DNA of 64,000 bases from Gnetum montanum (lineage: Eukaryota > Streptophyta > Gnetopsida > Gnetales > Gnetaceae): contig MNCI01034746.1 of NCBI GenBank assembly GCA_015680685.1, positions 62,001 to 126,000 of the forward strand. Direction: 5' to 3'. Of the stretch, positions 22,796 to 35,190 are shown in pieces. Every line of letters starts with the position of its first letter. Position 1 is the stretch's first letter. The position numbers and the translations under genes were made by a program. Below the pieces are notes generated by a model, which saw only the letters and a program-made list of their open reading frames with translations, did no database searches and was not told where the DNA came from.

Positions 22796-24099
22796 GAAAT
22801 AGAAAAGTAGGAGAAATTAATGAAATAGATGATAAGCAATACCAAAATTATTCATAATTTTAGAGAAACTATCATTGACGTTCTGGAAGATGTGAAGGTT
22901 AGTTCAAAGCCATGATCAACAAAAGTTATGCAAGTGGGTCCTCCCTAAAGCAGGCTCCTACCATAATGCCCTTACATAACCACTTCCATAGATGACAGTG
23001 GATACCCAAGAAGTTAAATGTAGACCATGGCTTTGTTCCAAAAAACACACAACTACCATGGTTGGGATGTTACACTATACTACACAAGACAAACAGGCTC
23101 ACAATCACATGTAGCAATGAGGTGAATAATGGGATGAGAAGGGATTGCAGAGGTAGGGATGTAAGGTACTTGACCATGTCAAAAATAGATTCTTGTGATA
23201 AATGTAATTAAAATGATTAGCATACCTATCAGTCCAAGCTCAGACCAAGTCCATACCATGAACAGTGACCTCACATTGATGGGTTCCTTCCTACCAACCA
23301 CCATGAGTCCACAACCACCTCATAGGACAATCATCACTCCAAAAAGAGAAGGAAGGAAGGGCCTTAGTTAGAGGAATGCCTTTAGGCATGGGTAACATGT
23401 CTTTCCAGCCCCATAACTAGTTCTTGTAGCCAATTCATGTGTCTAAGGGGTGTGCATTAAATTTCCATTATTATTATTATTCCTTTTTTCTTAATTTTTT
23501 TCATTTTTTTTCTATTTTTTTATGGGAACCACACCATGCAAAGACTTTTAGCTTTCAATTATTGGTCAATGGAGGAGTGATGATACATTCCAAGAGGAGT
23601 CATAAACCACATGAAGGAAGTCAACAAGAAAACCCAACAAGTCCCCTTGAGATCACACCCTTACCATTGCCACTTGGTCATTCCCCCATTCTTCAAGGTA
23701 CAGTGATCATTGATTAATTTTACTTTCATGAAAGAAGAATCAAATTGTTTACATGAAAAGACCTTTTATTCAGAGAACTAGAGAGATGGGTGAGGTGGTC
23801 TCACTACTTTACACAATTACTTACCCAATCATCTTGATAGTATAGCACAAATACCCAACACATAGTGTCGACTTCTACATCATGACTTGGCAATATTATT
23901 AACAAAACATAGAATACATTCATTAAACATAAAGAGAATGACTCAAGAAAAGAGAAAAATATAAAGAAAAGAAAAATATTAAGAAATTTCAAGCATATGA
24001 AGGATTAGAAAATTCTAGAAGAAATAGGAAAATGATAAAAAATTATAAAATAAAAAAGGTGAAAAACACTTATTACTACCTGAACTAGGATGGAGCATC
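22796..24099 (-). other. 3' noncoding part of element A
   Basis: No coding. 22930-23280 is homologous to 56230-56570 of element B (shared CAAGTGGGTCCTNCCTAAAG and CAAACCAAGTCCATACCA words), which shows A and B belong to one family. A pyrimidine-rich run occurs at 23458-23522. Confidence 0.6.
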
Positions 24100-24834
24100 T
24101 CCCCCATGACTAATTTTATGGTCGCACATTCGGAAGATGGACTACATAATTCCTTGATTATATACCATCAGTTTTCCATCTATCACCATTACTGATTCAA
24201 TTAATTGTGTGGTGGCACATCTAACATTGGTGATAGTCTCATTTGGATCATTTGGAGATGTATCTTTGTCTAGACTTGAAGGTATTTCTATTTTGGGGGA
24301 TCCATATGTGTTTTCTTCTTCTTCTTAATTTTTTATTTTAATTCTCGGGTATCCATGTTTAATATCCTCTTTTGGTATATAATCAAAGTGTAAGATATCT
24401 GTGTCTAAGTCCTTTGTTTGATTCATTTTCTTAAATCTAGAACTAATAAGTGGATCAATTACCTCTATGCATCTATGAAATAATTTTATATTCTCATTTT
24501 CAAGCCACTAGGTGTCTTCTAGTTTAGTGGCTACTACATATATTGGTTTTTGCTCACACACTTGTTCCTAAACTTTGTTGTGGGCTATGTTAATATTTTG
24601 AATATTTAGCCCACAATTGCAACCTTTATTATTAGTGGTGTTGCATGGATTCTTCTATCTCTCCACAATGATAGGTTCATCATTTCTATTAGGTATTAAA
24701 TCAATGATGGATGTTGGCCTTTGCATAGGATTGGAGGACATTAGTTATGATAGTAAGGATGTTGCATTTGATTAGCATTGTGCTAGTTTGGATGAGTTAG
24801 TAGGGCCCACAAGTGTTGTGCTTATTCATGGGAA
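24100..24834 (-). pseudogene. Post-protease remnant of element A
   Basis: Minus-strand reading is homologous to 57480-58020 of element B (shared CCATGCANNAC and TTGTGGNNNAANATTC words and the AGTCATGGGGGAGATGC end). The preceding protease active-site block, present in B as DLGS, is missing here, so A has lost about 370 bases at that point. Several stops. Confidence 0.6.
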
Positions 24835-26902
24835 CTATCCTAAATAAAGGACATTTTTGAGATTATGGTCGAGATCTACTAGCATTATCATTTTTGTGTA
24901 TGTTTGTAGCACAAGTGGCATTCTCTCATTGATTTCATGGTGTTGAAACTTGTTATGTTGTTGGTGGTGACATATGATGGAGGGAAGTATGAAAATATTG
25001 AGGATATGATGGAGGGTGAGAGGTGTGAGGTGGTGATCCTTCACGAGATGTCGTGGGTCAATGATATTTAGAATAGTGATATTAGTGATTTGAAGTAGAG
25101 GAAGTAGAACTAGATGAAAAAATAGGTTGTTAAATGTAATATCCATACATGTTTGGCTAGCAGTAAGGGTAGTGCTAGGTTGATGATGGCCTCCCCCATA
25201 ACTGTGGGTTTTTCCACTACGGTTGATCATAGTTTTGCGACTAATAAGAAGTCTCACTAGGATAGTACGGTTGGTTGTAGGACTATCTATGATTACCTTG
25301 TGAGAAAGGTAATTTTCTAGGAATTTACTTTTGTATGAACTTAGGATTCAATGAGAAGGCCCAATACTCATGTAGATGTAACATGATTGGGCAATAGCCC
25401 TCTAGATGGTCATATGTGTAAATGTCACATTCATCATCTTCTTTGATGGTTAAGCTTATAGCCTCTTCTTCTAAAGCTATTTTCCCTTTCTGATTATGAG
25501 TGTTCTTACCTATATCTTGGTTCTTTTTACTCCTTTTTTTGTGACCACTTGATTTTTTATTTTTTTTTTTTTGCACTACTCTCTCCTATATGATTTCTAC
25601 AAAATTTGTAACTTTTTCATTTACCCACTTTGACATCCTACCTAGCCTTGCCTTAAGTTCATCAAGAGATTGTTGCAGTGGCAACATTTGTTGTGAAATC
25701 ACCTCATCAAGAGCTACCTCTTTTTCCTTATCATAGATATGGATCCTCTTCTTTTGAAGAGTGGGATCCTAGTGATATTTCTCAACATTCTCCCATTTAC
25801 AGAGCTCTTCTTCTTCTTTTGCCACTTGCTCAATTAGTCTTTGTATTTGATGGGATTTTAGTTCATATAATCGACCTTGAGCTTATGTCTCAAGGGTCTT
25901 CCTCTTTTCATTATGAAGTCCATCTATGATGTGGAAAAGTTTCTCTTTTTGAGAGAAATCATGACTCAAACATCTATGTTGTAGCGAATAGTATCCATCT
26001 AAGGCCACATCCAGGGGTTCATGATTTTCTTTCTTCCACCTTTATATTTTTTTTCCTAGCTTGGACACTCTTACATAGGCTTGGTATTTTTCATTGAAAA
26101 GTTCTATCATTGTGGACCACTAGTGGATGGAACTTGGTTTCAATGATCTATACCAACTTTCAGCATTATCTATTATTGTCCTAAGGAAGAGCTTAAGCTT
26201 TTACCACTTATTTTTGATATTTTACAAGGCATAGGCATCATGGAAGGCTTGCAAGTGATGTTTTGGATCAGAATCATAGCCTCCTACAAATTTATGGATA
26301 TTATTCATATCGAGCCCTTTTATGTGACTTTTCTTGTGATGCTTGTGGGGTATCTTAACTACCTCTGTGATCTGCATTAGACTCATAGTGGCCAACAAGG
26401 GTTCATCATTAGACATGGCATGGTGAAAATTGATATTTTTATTTGCCTAATTGTGAAGGTTTTGGATGTGTTCATGTTGAGGTCTTTGATTTTTCCCATG
26501 GTTTTGATTTCTACCATTATTTCAACCCTATAGTGGAGCTTTGTCTCTATACCTGTGTTCATCTTCATTAGAACTAGACATTGAAGAGGAAGAGGAAGAT
26601 GAGGAACTAGGAGGATTTCCATGGCTTCAATGATATTCCCCACAGTTACTTGATTTATCTTTTTTAGGTTTTGAGGAGGTCCAAGGCCTTGAGGCCTCCC
26701 CTAGTCTAGGACTTACTTCATCTTCTCTATGGTTGTCTATCTTAGATGAATGTAGTATTTGAGTGTCATCAAGGTGGTCATGAACATATGAAACCCTTGC
26801 ATGAGGTTGGTCACTCTAATTTTCTTCAAGATATATCTCATTAGTTTTCCAATTAATGTTCTCTTCATACGATGCATTATCACTTCCTTTTGAAAGAGAC
26901 AT
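24835..26902 (-). pseudogene. Gag of element A, interrupted
   Basis: Retroelement structural protein. ATG at 26902 (minus). The N-terminal third is acidic and serine-rich (a run of nine serines near 26590). A capsid-type core follows: HKFVGGYDSDPKHHLQAFHD near 26290, then WYRSLKP and FNEKYQ near 26110, and a helical segment ending in QRLIEQVAKEEEEL near 25820. A lysine-rich stretch (25500-25575) precedes the nucleocapsid-type motif CDIYTYDHLEGYC near 25410. The last part (24835-25257) is His/Pro/Gln-rich linker. About five stops interrupt it. The same order, with closely similar words, occurs in element B. Confidence 0.75.
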
Positions 26903-27007
26903 TATTGTTGGTGTATGATGTGTGTGACTTAGTATTTTCCCAAAGATAGTTTGTTAATGCATTTACAGTGATCATGTATGATATAACTAATCTAGATAAC
27001 TAGCACC

Positions 27008-27027
27008 ATCCCCAGTAATGACGCTAA
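27008..27027 (-). other. Asp-tRNA primer-binding site of element A
   Basis: Minus strand TTAGCGTCATTACTGGGGAT directly beside the LTR end. It fits the plant gypsy PBS TGGCGCCGTTGCCGGGGA (Asp tRNA) with a few transitions. Confidence 0.75.
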
Positions 27028-27777
27028 TGATGAGTAGCGAGGTACCCCCTCCACCCAACCATATGAATCACAAGCATTCATGCATGATCTAATTGAATTC
27101 TGTGGATGGGACTAGTTGTGGCATCTAAATCATTATGTCTTGATTGCAAATTTCTATCTTCCCACTTGGAGTAGTGGTAACTTTGTCACGTATGATTTAG
27201 TCCAAAGTGAGACATATGATAATTGATGTTGTTTTGACCTTATGCTACTCTTAATGATAATAGAGAAACCAATTACTTAATCTAATTAACAACATAAAGT
27301 AAATTCTAAACTAGCCTATGAGCAATGAGTGTCCATTCCTAACTTGTCGTACACATCCTGAACCCATGTATCCACTACTAGGATTACCAAGAGCTATGCT
27401 ACAAGGAAAACCATGCAATAATGCTACTAGGATTACCAAGAGAATATGTGTTTACACTTGAAACTGGTCATGCTTTTTCTGCCAATTCATTAATATGTAT
27501 AGAAACATAAATATTAACTAACTACATAAAGCATAAATCGTATTAAAAGTAAATTTAATCTAAGTCAAAGTGCTACAATGAATAAGATTCAATCTAGATC
27601 TTATTGCCATTCATAGAATGTGTTTACATACATTACCACTCAAATAAGACATTGTACAACTAACTCAGATCCATAGTGTGGGCACTCGTTGATTGTTCTC
27701 TAAGACTACGAAATAAAATTGCAAGAGTTTGACTACTCTATTGACAAAAGAATGTTAATACATGGTGGGAGCACATG

Positions 27778-27785
27778 TATTTATA
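27778..27785 (-). promoter_or_regulatory. TATA box in right LTR of A
   Basis: Minus strand CCTATAAATACATGTGCTCC, about 750 bases upstream of the PBS. Confidence 0.65.
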
Positions 27786-27845
27786 GGCGAAAATAAACAC
27801 TACATCAACAAGGCCTTATTAATGCATCATGACATGTGTCAATGG

Positions 27846-27960
27846 GGCCAAGATATTAGGGCTAAGGTATCAAAGCCAAGATATCAAGGTTAAGATATTA
27901 GAGACAAGATATTAGGGCTAAGATATTGAAGTTAAGACATCAAGGCTAAGATATTGTAGC
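27846..27960. repeat. AAGATATT/C tandem array in U3 of right LTR A
   Basis: Seven or so units of about 17 bases (AAGATATTAGGGCTAAG variants), directly upstream of the TATA box in minus sense. Larger than the array in the left LTR, so the two have changed copy number since insertion. Confidence 0.7.
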
Positions 27961-29289
27961 CAACTAAAAATTGACTTTTTGTTAGATATCCTAGCTAATT
28001 GATGATTTATCATTGAGTTATCCTTGCAAATGACCCACAAAAAGCTAACCCTACTCACCTTAACTCTGCTAAGGACATAACCTAACCTACATTTTGCTTA
28101 GATAAGATCATGGACTATGATCACTCAAAAGCCAGCCATGATTGATGCATTAGATGAGATTGTGGATGGTCAGATGTAAAGGACTAGAGCAAGGTAACTT
28201 AGATTTATTGAGCCCCTATGGCTTCAGGAGGTTGGTCTTTAGCCAATGGAGGTTCCATGTGTGATTCCTTTGGTTAGATAGACTAGCAATAGCTACCTAT
28301 TCAATGACATTAGTATGTCATAGTTTATGTAAAGTCTATATTTACTTCTAATAGTTTATATCAAGCCTATATTCACTTCTAGGGCGATCTAGCCATCTGA
28401 GAAGTTAGAAAGGTTACCTAAAGTAGTTGGAGGTGTAGACTATTTAGGTTTATGTGACTAATTAATTCCATCCTTTCCTAAAGCCGATTGCTCAAATTGG
28501 GGGCTATAGATCATTTTCCATTACCTGCAATAGTGTTTGCAATTTAGTATCCTATCTAGGACTTAAATAGCAATTGTGAGATGGGGTGGGGTAGGGATTA
28601 AATGAGGAAAAGCCAAGGTTCGTTGTATTTCAAGTTCATTTTATTTTATTACAGTGTGATGTCTTCTTTAGCAACTCACTATACATAGCTAGATATTGAT
28701 AGGTCCAATCCCCCACATAAACTTGGCAAAGACAACTAGAAGTTCCAATATTCTTTTCAAATTTATAAAAGTTTTATAATCTAGAAGTAAATAATATTAG
28801 TCCAATGGGGGGCCAAGAAGTAAGGTTTAGTGATAATAGTACAATAAGGGGCCAAGAATGTATCAGGGTAAGTCTAGGATCATTCCCTCTCCTACTAGTT
28901 AGCCTCCCCTCATTGCACCATCCACTTAGTGGTCACCTTGCTAGAGGAAAAGTTTGATCCATGTCACCTCACTAGAGCATTAGCACACCCCATTCCTACA
29001 TGCTAGATAGAATGTGCCCATCCCCCATCCTAAGTGGAACATTCCCCACCTAACCTAACTCCATTCCCCCTACCCTACCTAATATCTTACTTAAGGAAAG
29101 CATGGGTCATATCCTACCTTACTATACCACAACATACTGAATTGGGAGGAGCACCATATTGTACTATATTAAATTCCTCACCTATTTATCATGCCCATGT
29201 TGAGTTATTGAGTTGAGGCATGCCCTTCTATAGAAAAATGAATAACTAGACCTACCACCAGGAACAAGCACTCATAACTACAGTTACGT

Positions 29290-29309
29290 GGGGGGGCGGG
29301 GGAGGGGGT
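29290..29309 (+). other. G-rich tract with quadruplex potential
   Basis: G7-C-G5-A-G5 between unremarkable sequence. The three runs can supply four G-tracts because the first is seven long. Confidence 0.5.
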
Positions 29310-31504
29310 GCACATCATCACTTGGGATAACAAGTTTGGGCTTTGACTCAATGAGAAAAATAGCTTATTATTGCATATTAAGTGGAGCTAGATTTTTTTT
29401 AAGCTTGGAAAGGAGAGCATTAATGATCCTAAAACCTTATGAACTAATAGCCCATAATGGGCATGTAACTCCTAAAGGAAAGAATAATACAAGCAATAAT
29501 GATACTCCAAAAGTGAAAAGGAATATGTTACTCACTACAAGCTACAGTAATCGGTGGTAGAATTCATTTTACATTCTATTTGATTATGGATTATAGCTTG
29601 TTGCTACACTTTTTGAGCCTTTATCTTTAGGAGGGTAACTTAGGGACTTGTTCCCTGCTAAATTGGGGAATTTCCCATTGGAAGATTCTCATTTTACCCT
29701 CATTATAAAGTCCAAAAGTTGCTAAAAAGAAAACCATCCCATGCAACTAGGAGTTGCATTTTCTCATTGAACTACAATTATAGTTATAGTTATATGTGGT
29801 TGCGCTGCTTGCTACTCTAGCTCCATTCCATCTTCTACTATGCAGCATGCATGGGATGAGAGTTAGATGGGTACAATGGGTGATTCTATTTTTAGAGTTG
29901 TAAGTCTTATTGGCTACATGAAGATGAACTAACGTTTCTCATGATAATAATGAGGAAGGGTAACTAGGGTAACATAAGAAGCATTCCCTGACTAAAGCTC
30001 CACCTCCACTTTCAGTCACCATAGTCCTTAAAGCATGTTTCCACTTTGTTATGATATTCTATTTCCATTTTTGTTAACAAGAACATAACCACTAAAGACC
30101 TTGGCCATAACCACACGTTGCTCTAGCCAGTGTTCTCTATTCTGGTATGTTCTTTCAATTAGGAACTTAGACATCTCCTGAGAATCCAAAGGGTTGAGCC
30201 CAATGCAGTATATGATGGAATGAGCTAACTATGTGCTATCTGACTGAAATGAGCTAATGTAATGAACCTTACCTAGTGAAAGTTCTTCGTTACATAGTTG
30301 GATTGGTGTTTTCTATCTAGCCATGGATGTATCTCTTTATTAGTGACAATATACATATACATCCATCCTATCTATCTATCTATGGTAGTTCACTAACCAT
30401 GAGACGCTCCTACAACTTCATCCTACCCTAATGAACCTAGTGTTGTCATTTCTTGTCTATCATGTCAATAAAGAGTATGGATGTGGATGCCACAAGTGTA
30501 TGGTGTCACAAATAGGGGTTAGGAATTCTACAAGGTGCCACTCCCTGCCCTACCCTAATGAATCTGATCTAGTCTAACACTACACCCACTTAGCCAAGCA
30601 CTACATTCGGTGGCTTAGACATCATTCTAGTTTCATGTGCCTATGCTCTCAATGTGAGCGAGTTTTCCTCCGTAATCTCCTTGATTAGGGTATTATGTTC
30701 AAGGCAACAAAGAACATATGTGGAAAGGTAAGCTACGATCAGCCTAGGAGCAATTTTCCTAGGTGACAAACTTTTGTTGGGGAGCCATTGGGTGCCACAC
30801 ACTTCCTACTAGTTTTCTTACTCTACACTCTAAAAAATAAATATAGATTAGTTTTTGATCTTTCTAGTAACCATCCAGCCTGACCCATTATTGTAAGGGC
30901 TTTAGAGGGAATGAGTCCTTGAGTTCCCTCTTATTCGATTCATTCAATCTTGGTTTGATCTATTAGGGGATGGAATCTAGGTTGTTCTAATTAGCCTAAC
31001 TATTGGTCAATTTTTCCATTGTTAGCTCTCCTTGCATGTTTTTATATCATTGATGTTGGCTTCTACCTTCGAGTGAGGGTAGTTATCCTACTATATGTTT
31101 TCACAACTGGAGTGGGTGGAAGATCTCTCCTAAGCTATAGGTTTGATTACAATGTGATGATTTCATTTAGGCCCTCTTCATGCAAGTAGGCCTACATCTA
31201 GCCAAAATCTGACAAGGGGCACTCATTATACCTAAGTGTAGCACATGAGGCTTTCTTAGCATAGGGAAGGGGGTCTCTACCTAAGTGTAGTAGCTATTAT
31301 ACTATTATAGTATGGTCATATATTACAAAGCATGGAGAAAGCATTAATGGTTTTCCTAACTACTTCTCCTAGTGATGCATCAGGTTATGTTTCTTAATGA
31401 TGACCCAGCCATTAAGAAGCATAAAATAATGTGGAACCAAACTAGCACATCATATGACATGTAACATGTTTGTTAGTTAAGGGGATAGGTTTGTGCAATT
31501 AGCA

Positions 31505-31640
31505 TAACAAAAGAGGGTAACTATTGGTTACAATAAGCATTTCCATGAAATGCACACAACAAAGTGCGAACAATAAAATGGGGTAACTATGGGGTTCTTC
31601 TTGCTTCACCATAGTCACCCTACATTACCCTACCATCTGG
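31505..31640 (-). repeat. Hairpin/TIR repeat family, partial copy
   Basis: GGTTACAATAAGCATTTCCATGAAATGCAC module, then GGGGTAACTATGGGG, ending CACCCTACATTACCCT. The modules are in a different order from the long copies. Confidence 0.65.
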
Positions 31641-32830
31641 TAGAACATACTAGTTAACCAAATAATTCAATTTGTGATTCCAATGTAAGGCCCAAGTGTA
31701 TCTTCCCCCTATGACTTTCATACCTTTTTTTCATGTTCACCGGTAAGTTGGCTTACAGGCTACTTTATGGATAGTATTTTCACATGTTCCTCTAGGCTAG
31801 TAGACTTTATCATCAAAATTCTAATTATGTAATGTATTAGATTTACAATGTTCATTGTGCTATTTTTCATAGGGAAGCTCTCTAACCAAGTGTGATAGGT
31901 GTGATTACTTGTGGAACATGTGTGTGTTTTGTCAATGTCATGATAGTTGCAATGCTTTGGCTTTGATCACTTTCTATAAGGGTAGTTTCCTTCTACCTTA
32001 CCACCTCCCATTAAATAAAACTCTTCCAATATTGGGAATTAGTGGTTGATTCTATATGTATATATTGAACCAAGTAGCTACCCAGCATCACCTGATGCTA
32101 TAAGTTTGTGTGGTTCATGGGATCTTCGTTGTTCCCATTTCTCATTGTAATCATGGTCACTTAAATTTTCAAAATCTTGGAGTCATTTATTTGCTGATGG
32201 CCTACCTCACTTTGTGCACCTTAACCATGTGGTAAGGTCAGTTTGGCTTTAACTCATCATATTGCATATTGCATACTTATGGCAAGTGGTGGAAAGGTGT
32301 AAGATATTAGGTGGTAGTTTCTTTTACACATGACATGAATGCCACAGGAAGACCAAACTCTAGATTTTGTAATGGTTAGGTATATCTTTCTTCATATATG
32401 AACTTGAATTAGTTCATTTGAAGCTAGGATCAAACTCTCAAGACATGTGTAGAAATGGTAATGAACTAGAAACCCAATGATCTCATGCTAATGGATAGTA
32501 CCAATGAATAAAACCTTCCTCTTGGGATTGTAGAGCGGATCAAGGCCAAAGGGTCCACCATTATCAAGGACTCAACCCTATAAGTTGTTATTGATTAGCC
32601 TTGTTGGCTTCAGGAAAAGTCAGCTTCATGAGCCCATGACCTTGCACCATTGAAATTTTGAGTTGTACACTCTCATTCCAAAAAGTCATCTTGCCATCAA
32701 CAATAGTAATTCCAAGCCAAGATAATGACATAGTCCAGCTTGAAATTTTATTCTTTAATAAATTCCAACAATGGGTGAAATAAGAATTGACCTTAGGAAG
32801 ATTTCCTAGCTTTAGCTAGGGAATGACTAG

Positions 32831-33054
32831 GGTAATGTAGGGCCCCATAGGGGTAGGGAACTCATGAAGTGAGTTACCTTATTACACAAGTCGTTCTCTA
32901 ATAAGAGATTTGAGGGAACTCAAGGACTTGTTCCCTGCATTAGCCTTGGTCATTTGGAGGAACTCATGTAGTTTTTTCCTTTTCCCTTCCAAGGCCCACT
33001 ATGTGCATTTCATTGAAATGCTTATTGTAATTGCCTACATCATCCTACATTACC
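32831..33054 (+). repeat. Hairpin/TIR repeat family, best full copy (224 bp)
   Basis: Left end GGTAATGTAGGGCCCCATAG, right end CATCCTACATTACC: inverted ends. Inside, in order: hairpin GGGAACTCA-tgaag-TGAGTTACC (32857-32879), a TCTAATAAGAGATTTGAGGG module, GGAACTCAAGGACTTGTTCC, GGAACTCATGTAG, and the palindromic GCATTTCATTGAAATGC module. A second GCACATTTCATGAAAATGC module follows to 33116. Confidence 0.85.
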
Positions 33055-34349
33055 CCATTTTTTTATTTCCACTATGCACATTTCATGAAAATGCTTATTG
33101 TAATCGTCGATGATGCCATCCATTTACTTTGTTTCAATGCCTCTTTGAACATGACATACTTGGGCAACTTATCTAATTTTCTTTCTACTTTCAACACCCA
33201 TGCTCTAATTGGTAAGTGAAAATCACCTTTGAAAAATCATAAGAGCACATGTGGAATGGGGCATAAAGGTATCATAGTGAAGGATGATGATCAAAATGCT
33301 AGTGTTAAAATTTTTTTAGGTGGTCCAAAAAGTGGACTTTTGCAAACATATCTTTTTTATGTATTAGCATTGCTATTGATCATTTATGGTGGTGCATCAA
33401 ACTAGCATGGATAAGGAAACAATTGTCTTAGTACCCATATTCTAGTTTAGGGCTTCAAGAAATAGCTACTCATCACCTCCTTTTTTCTTGACTATGCCTA
33501 ATGGCTATCTTACGTATCAGCCTACCATAGGATTTCAAGAAGGTTGCTCATGCACCTATAATCTTGAATTGATAGTAAAAAATGCATGATGATGACAATG
33601 CTCGGTATTATACTTGATTAACAATCATGCTTGCTATTGCATGCATTGATAATGACCTAGATAGGTGGTTTGATCCTAGGCATTAAGGTTACAATGATGG
33701 GTATATATATAGGAATTGTACATTGTTAACTACTTAAAGAACTCTTCAAAACTCTTCGCAAATCAAAGCAGGGCTAAAACAATCAAGGTTCTCATCCAAG
33801 AAATATTGATAGAGGTGCTAGCCCATTTAGTGGCTATCTACCTTAACTAACCTACATGACTCATGAGATCAATTCCTGGAGATGAATAAGCCTTCTACTA
33901 CTGTCCATTTGTCATATCTTAAAATTCCATATTGTACCTTACCATACCATACTTGACCCACCTAAACAAACTACTAGAAAGGGCAAGAAGCACATTCCAT
34001 CCAAACATGCTTGCTAAGAGCTGGGGCAACTGTGGTAGGATACTAATTGAGAGTGGCTACAAGGGCTACATGGAAGACCTAAATTCCTTAACTCTTCAAT
34101 GCTAATTGGGAGTACTAATATATGGCATAAGGCTATAGAAAGTTGGCTGATTTACAATATGTTGGTAGGCACTTATGTCTCTATATGGTTGGTACAAATG
34201 GACTAAGCTTGTGCTTATTGATAGTTATCTCTTTATTATGTACATATCTGGTTTTGTGCATATTCAACGATGCTTACTTGGAGAGATCAAAGATGCACAC
34301 ATGGGAAATTGAAGAAACAAAGGGTGAAACAAAAATCTCCCTTAGAAAG

Positions 34350-34460
34350 ATTCTCTGCTTTAGTGGGGAATGAGTTCTTGAGTTTCCCTATGAAATGGGA
34401 ATTGACCAATAGGAGATTCCCAACAACATTGATGGTTACAATAAGTGTTTCCATGAAAAA
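34350..34460 (-). repeat. Hairpin/TIR repeat family, partial inverted copy
   Basis: CTTTAGTGGGGAATGAGTTC and CAATAGGAGATTCCC modules and GGTTACAATAAGTGTTTCCA, partly in reverse orientation to the long copies. Confidence 0.6.
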
Positions 34461-34904
34461 GTATAGTATCCAGTCTACATTCCTACCCATCCAATATCCT
34501 TTGCATCATCTTGAGATGTTTATCATAATCTTCGCCCACCTAAAAGCTAAATTCATCCATGACCTAAAGATATCTATAATTATGTGCCCCCAAGAAGTTG
34601 TGTTTTCTCCCACTAGTGAAATAAATATGAGCAATTTCTATGTGTTTTTTTTCCTCAAAGTATGAGTTGCTTAGTCTCAATGGGCCTATCAAAGATTAAC
34701 TATATGGATATCTAGTCTAAGAGTAGGTATTTTTCACATAGTTCCTTGATATTGTATTCTTTGGGTGGTACCATCATTTGATGACACTATTACAAGATTC
34801 TTTCCATTGGGTTTCTTTGTCCTTGCTTGATGACTTGCAGATCATCAAAAGTGTTTTTAACTAAGCTATAGGTGGAAAGACACCTTATCGCCAATTCTAG
34901 CTCC

Positions 34905-35190
34905 TATATAACAAGTAATTCGAGGACTCACTCCCTGCTAAAGTAAGAAATCTACCTTTGGGAGATTCCCATTAAATGAGGTAACTCAAGGACTTGTTTC
35001 CTATGTTAGCGGGGAGTATCTCATTAGGAGATTCCTATTTCATGAGGTGACTTAGGGACTGGTTCCCTACTAAAGCCTTCAACCCATTCTATGTTCAAAA
35101 CTAGTAGCTATGTGATGTTTGGGTTGGCCTTATGCACTTCTCTGGCATTCACGGGGTAACTCGGGGACTCATTTCCTCAAGTGGTTAAAG
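34905..35190 (+). repeat. Cluster of hairpin repeat modules
   Basis: Three successive modules of the type GAGGACTCACTCCCTGCTAA plus GGGAGATTCCCAT (34919, 34982, 35042), then GGGGACTCATTTCC near 35163. It looks like a local tandem expansion of one module. Confidence 0.65.

Larger units (their letters stand above)
21863..27984 (-). mobile_element. Element A: gypsy-type gag element with two LTRs
   Basis: LTRs at 21863-~22795 and 27028-~27984 read in the same direction and align along their length with many substitutions and indels. On the minus strand the order is 5' LTR (right copy), Asp-tRNA PBS (27008-27027), gag from 26902, a nucleocapsid motif near 25400, a glutamine/proline/histidine-rich linker, a short post-protease remnant (24100-24760), noncoding sequence, and the 3' LTR. 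There is no reverse transcriptase, RNase H or integrase, and the protease active-site block present in relative B is deleted. This fits the class of gag-only terminal-repeat elements (TR-GAG). No target duplication could be matched, so the outer ends are approximate. Confidence 0.8.
27028..27984 (-). mobile_element. 5' LTR of element A
   Basis: Plus strand begins TGATGAGTAGCGAGGTACCC and ends near TTGACTTTTTGTTA, which aligns with the TTAACTTCATCA end of the B LTR. TATA box on the minus strand at 27778-27785. Confidence 0.8.

Noticed and set aside
29288-29560. 90-residue open frame starting at the G-rich tract
   Set aside because: Starts in low complexity, no domain, no homologous neighbour.
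34143-34665. Three overlapping open frames
   Set aside because: They run across repeat modules (34350-34460) in conflicting frames.
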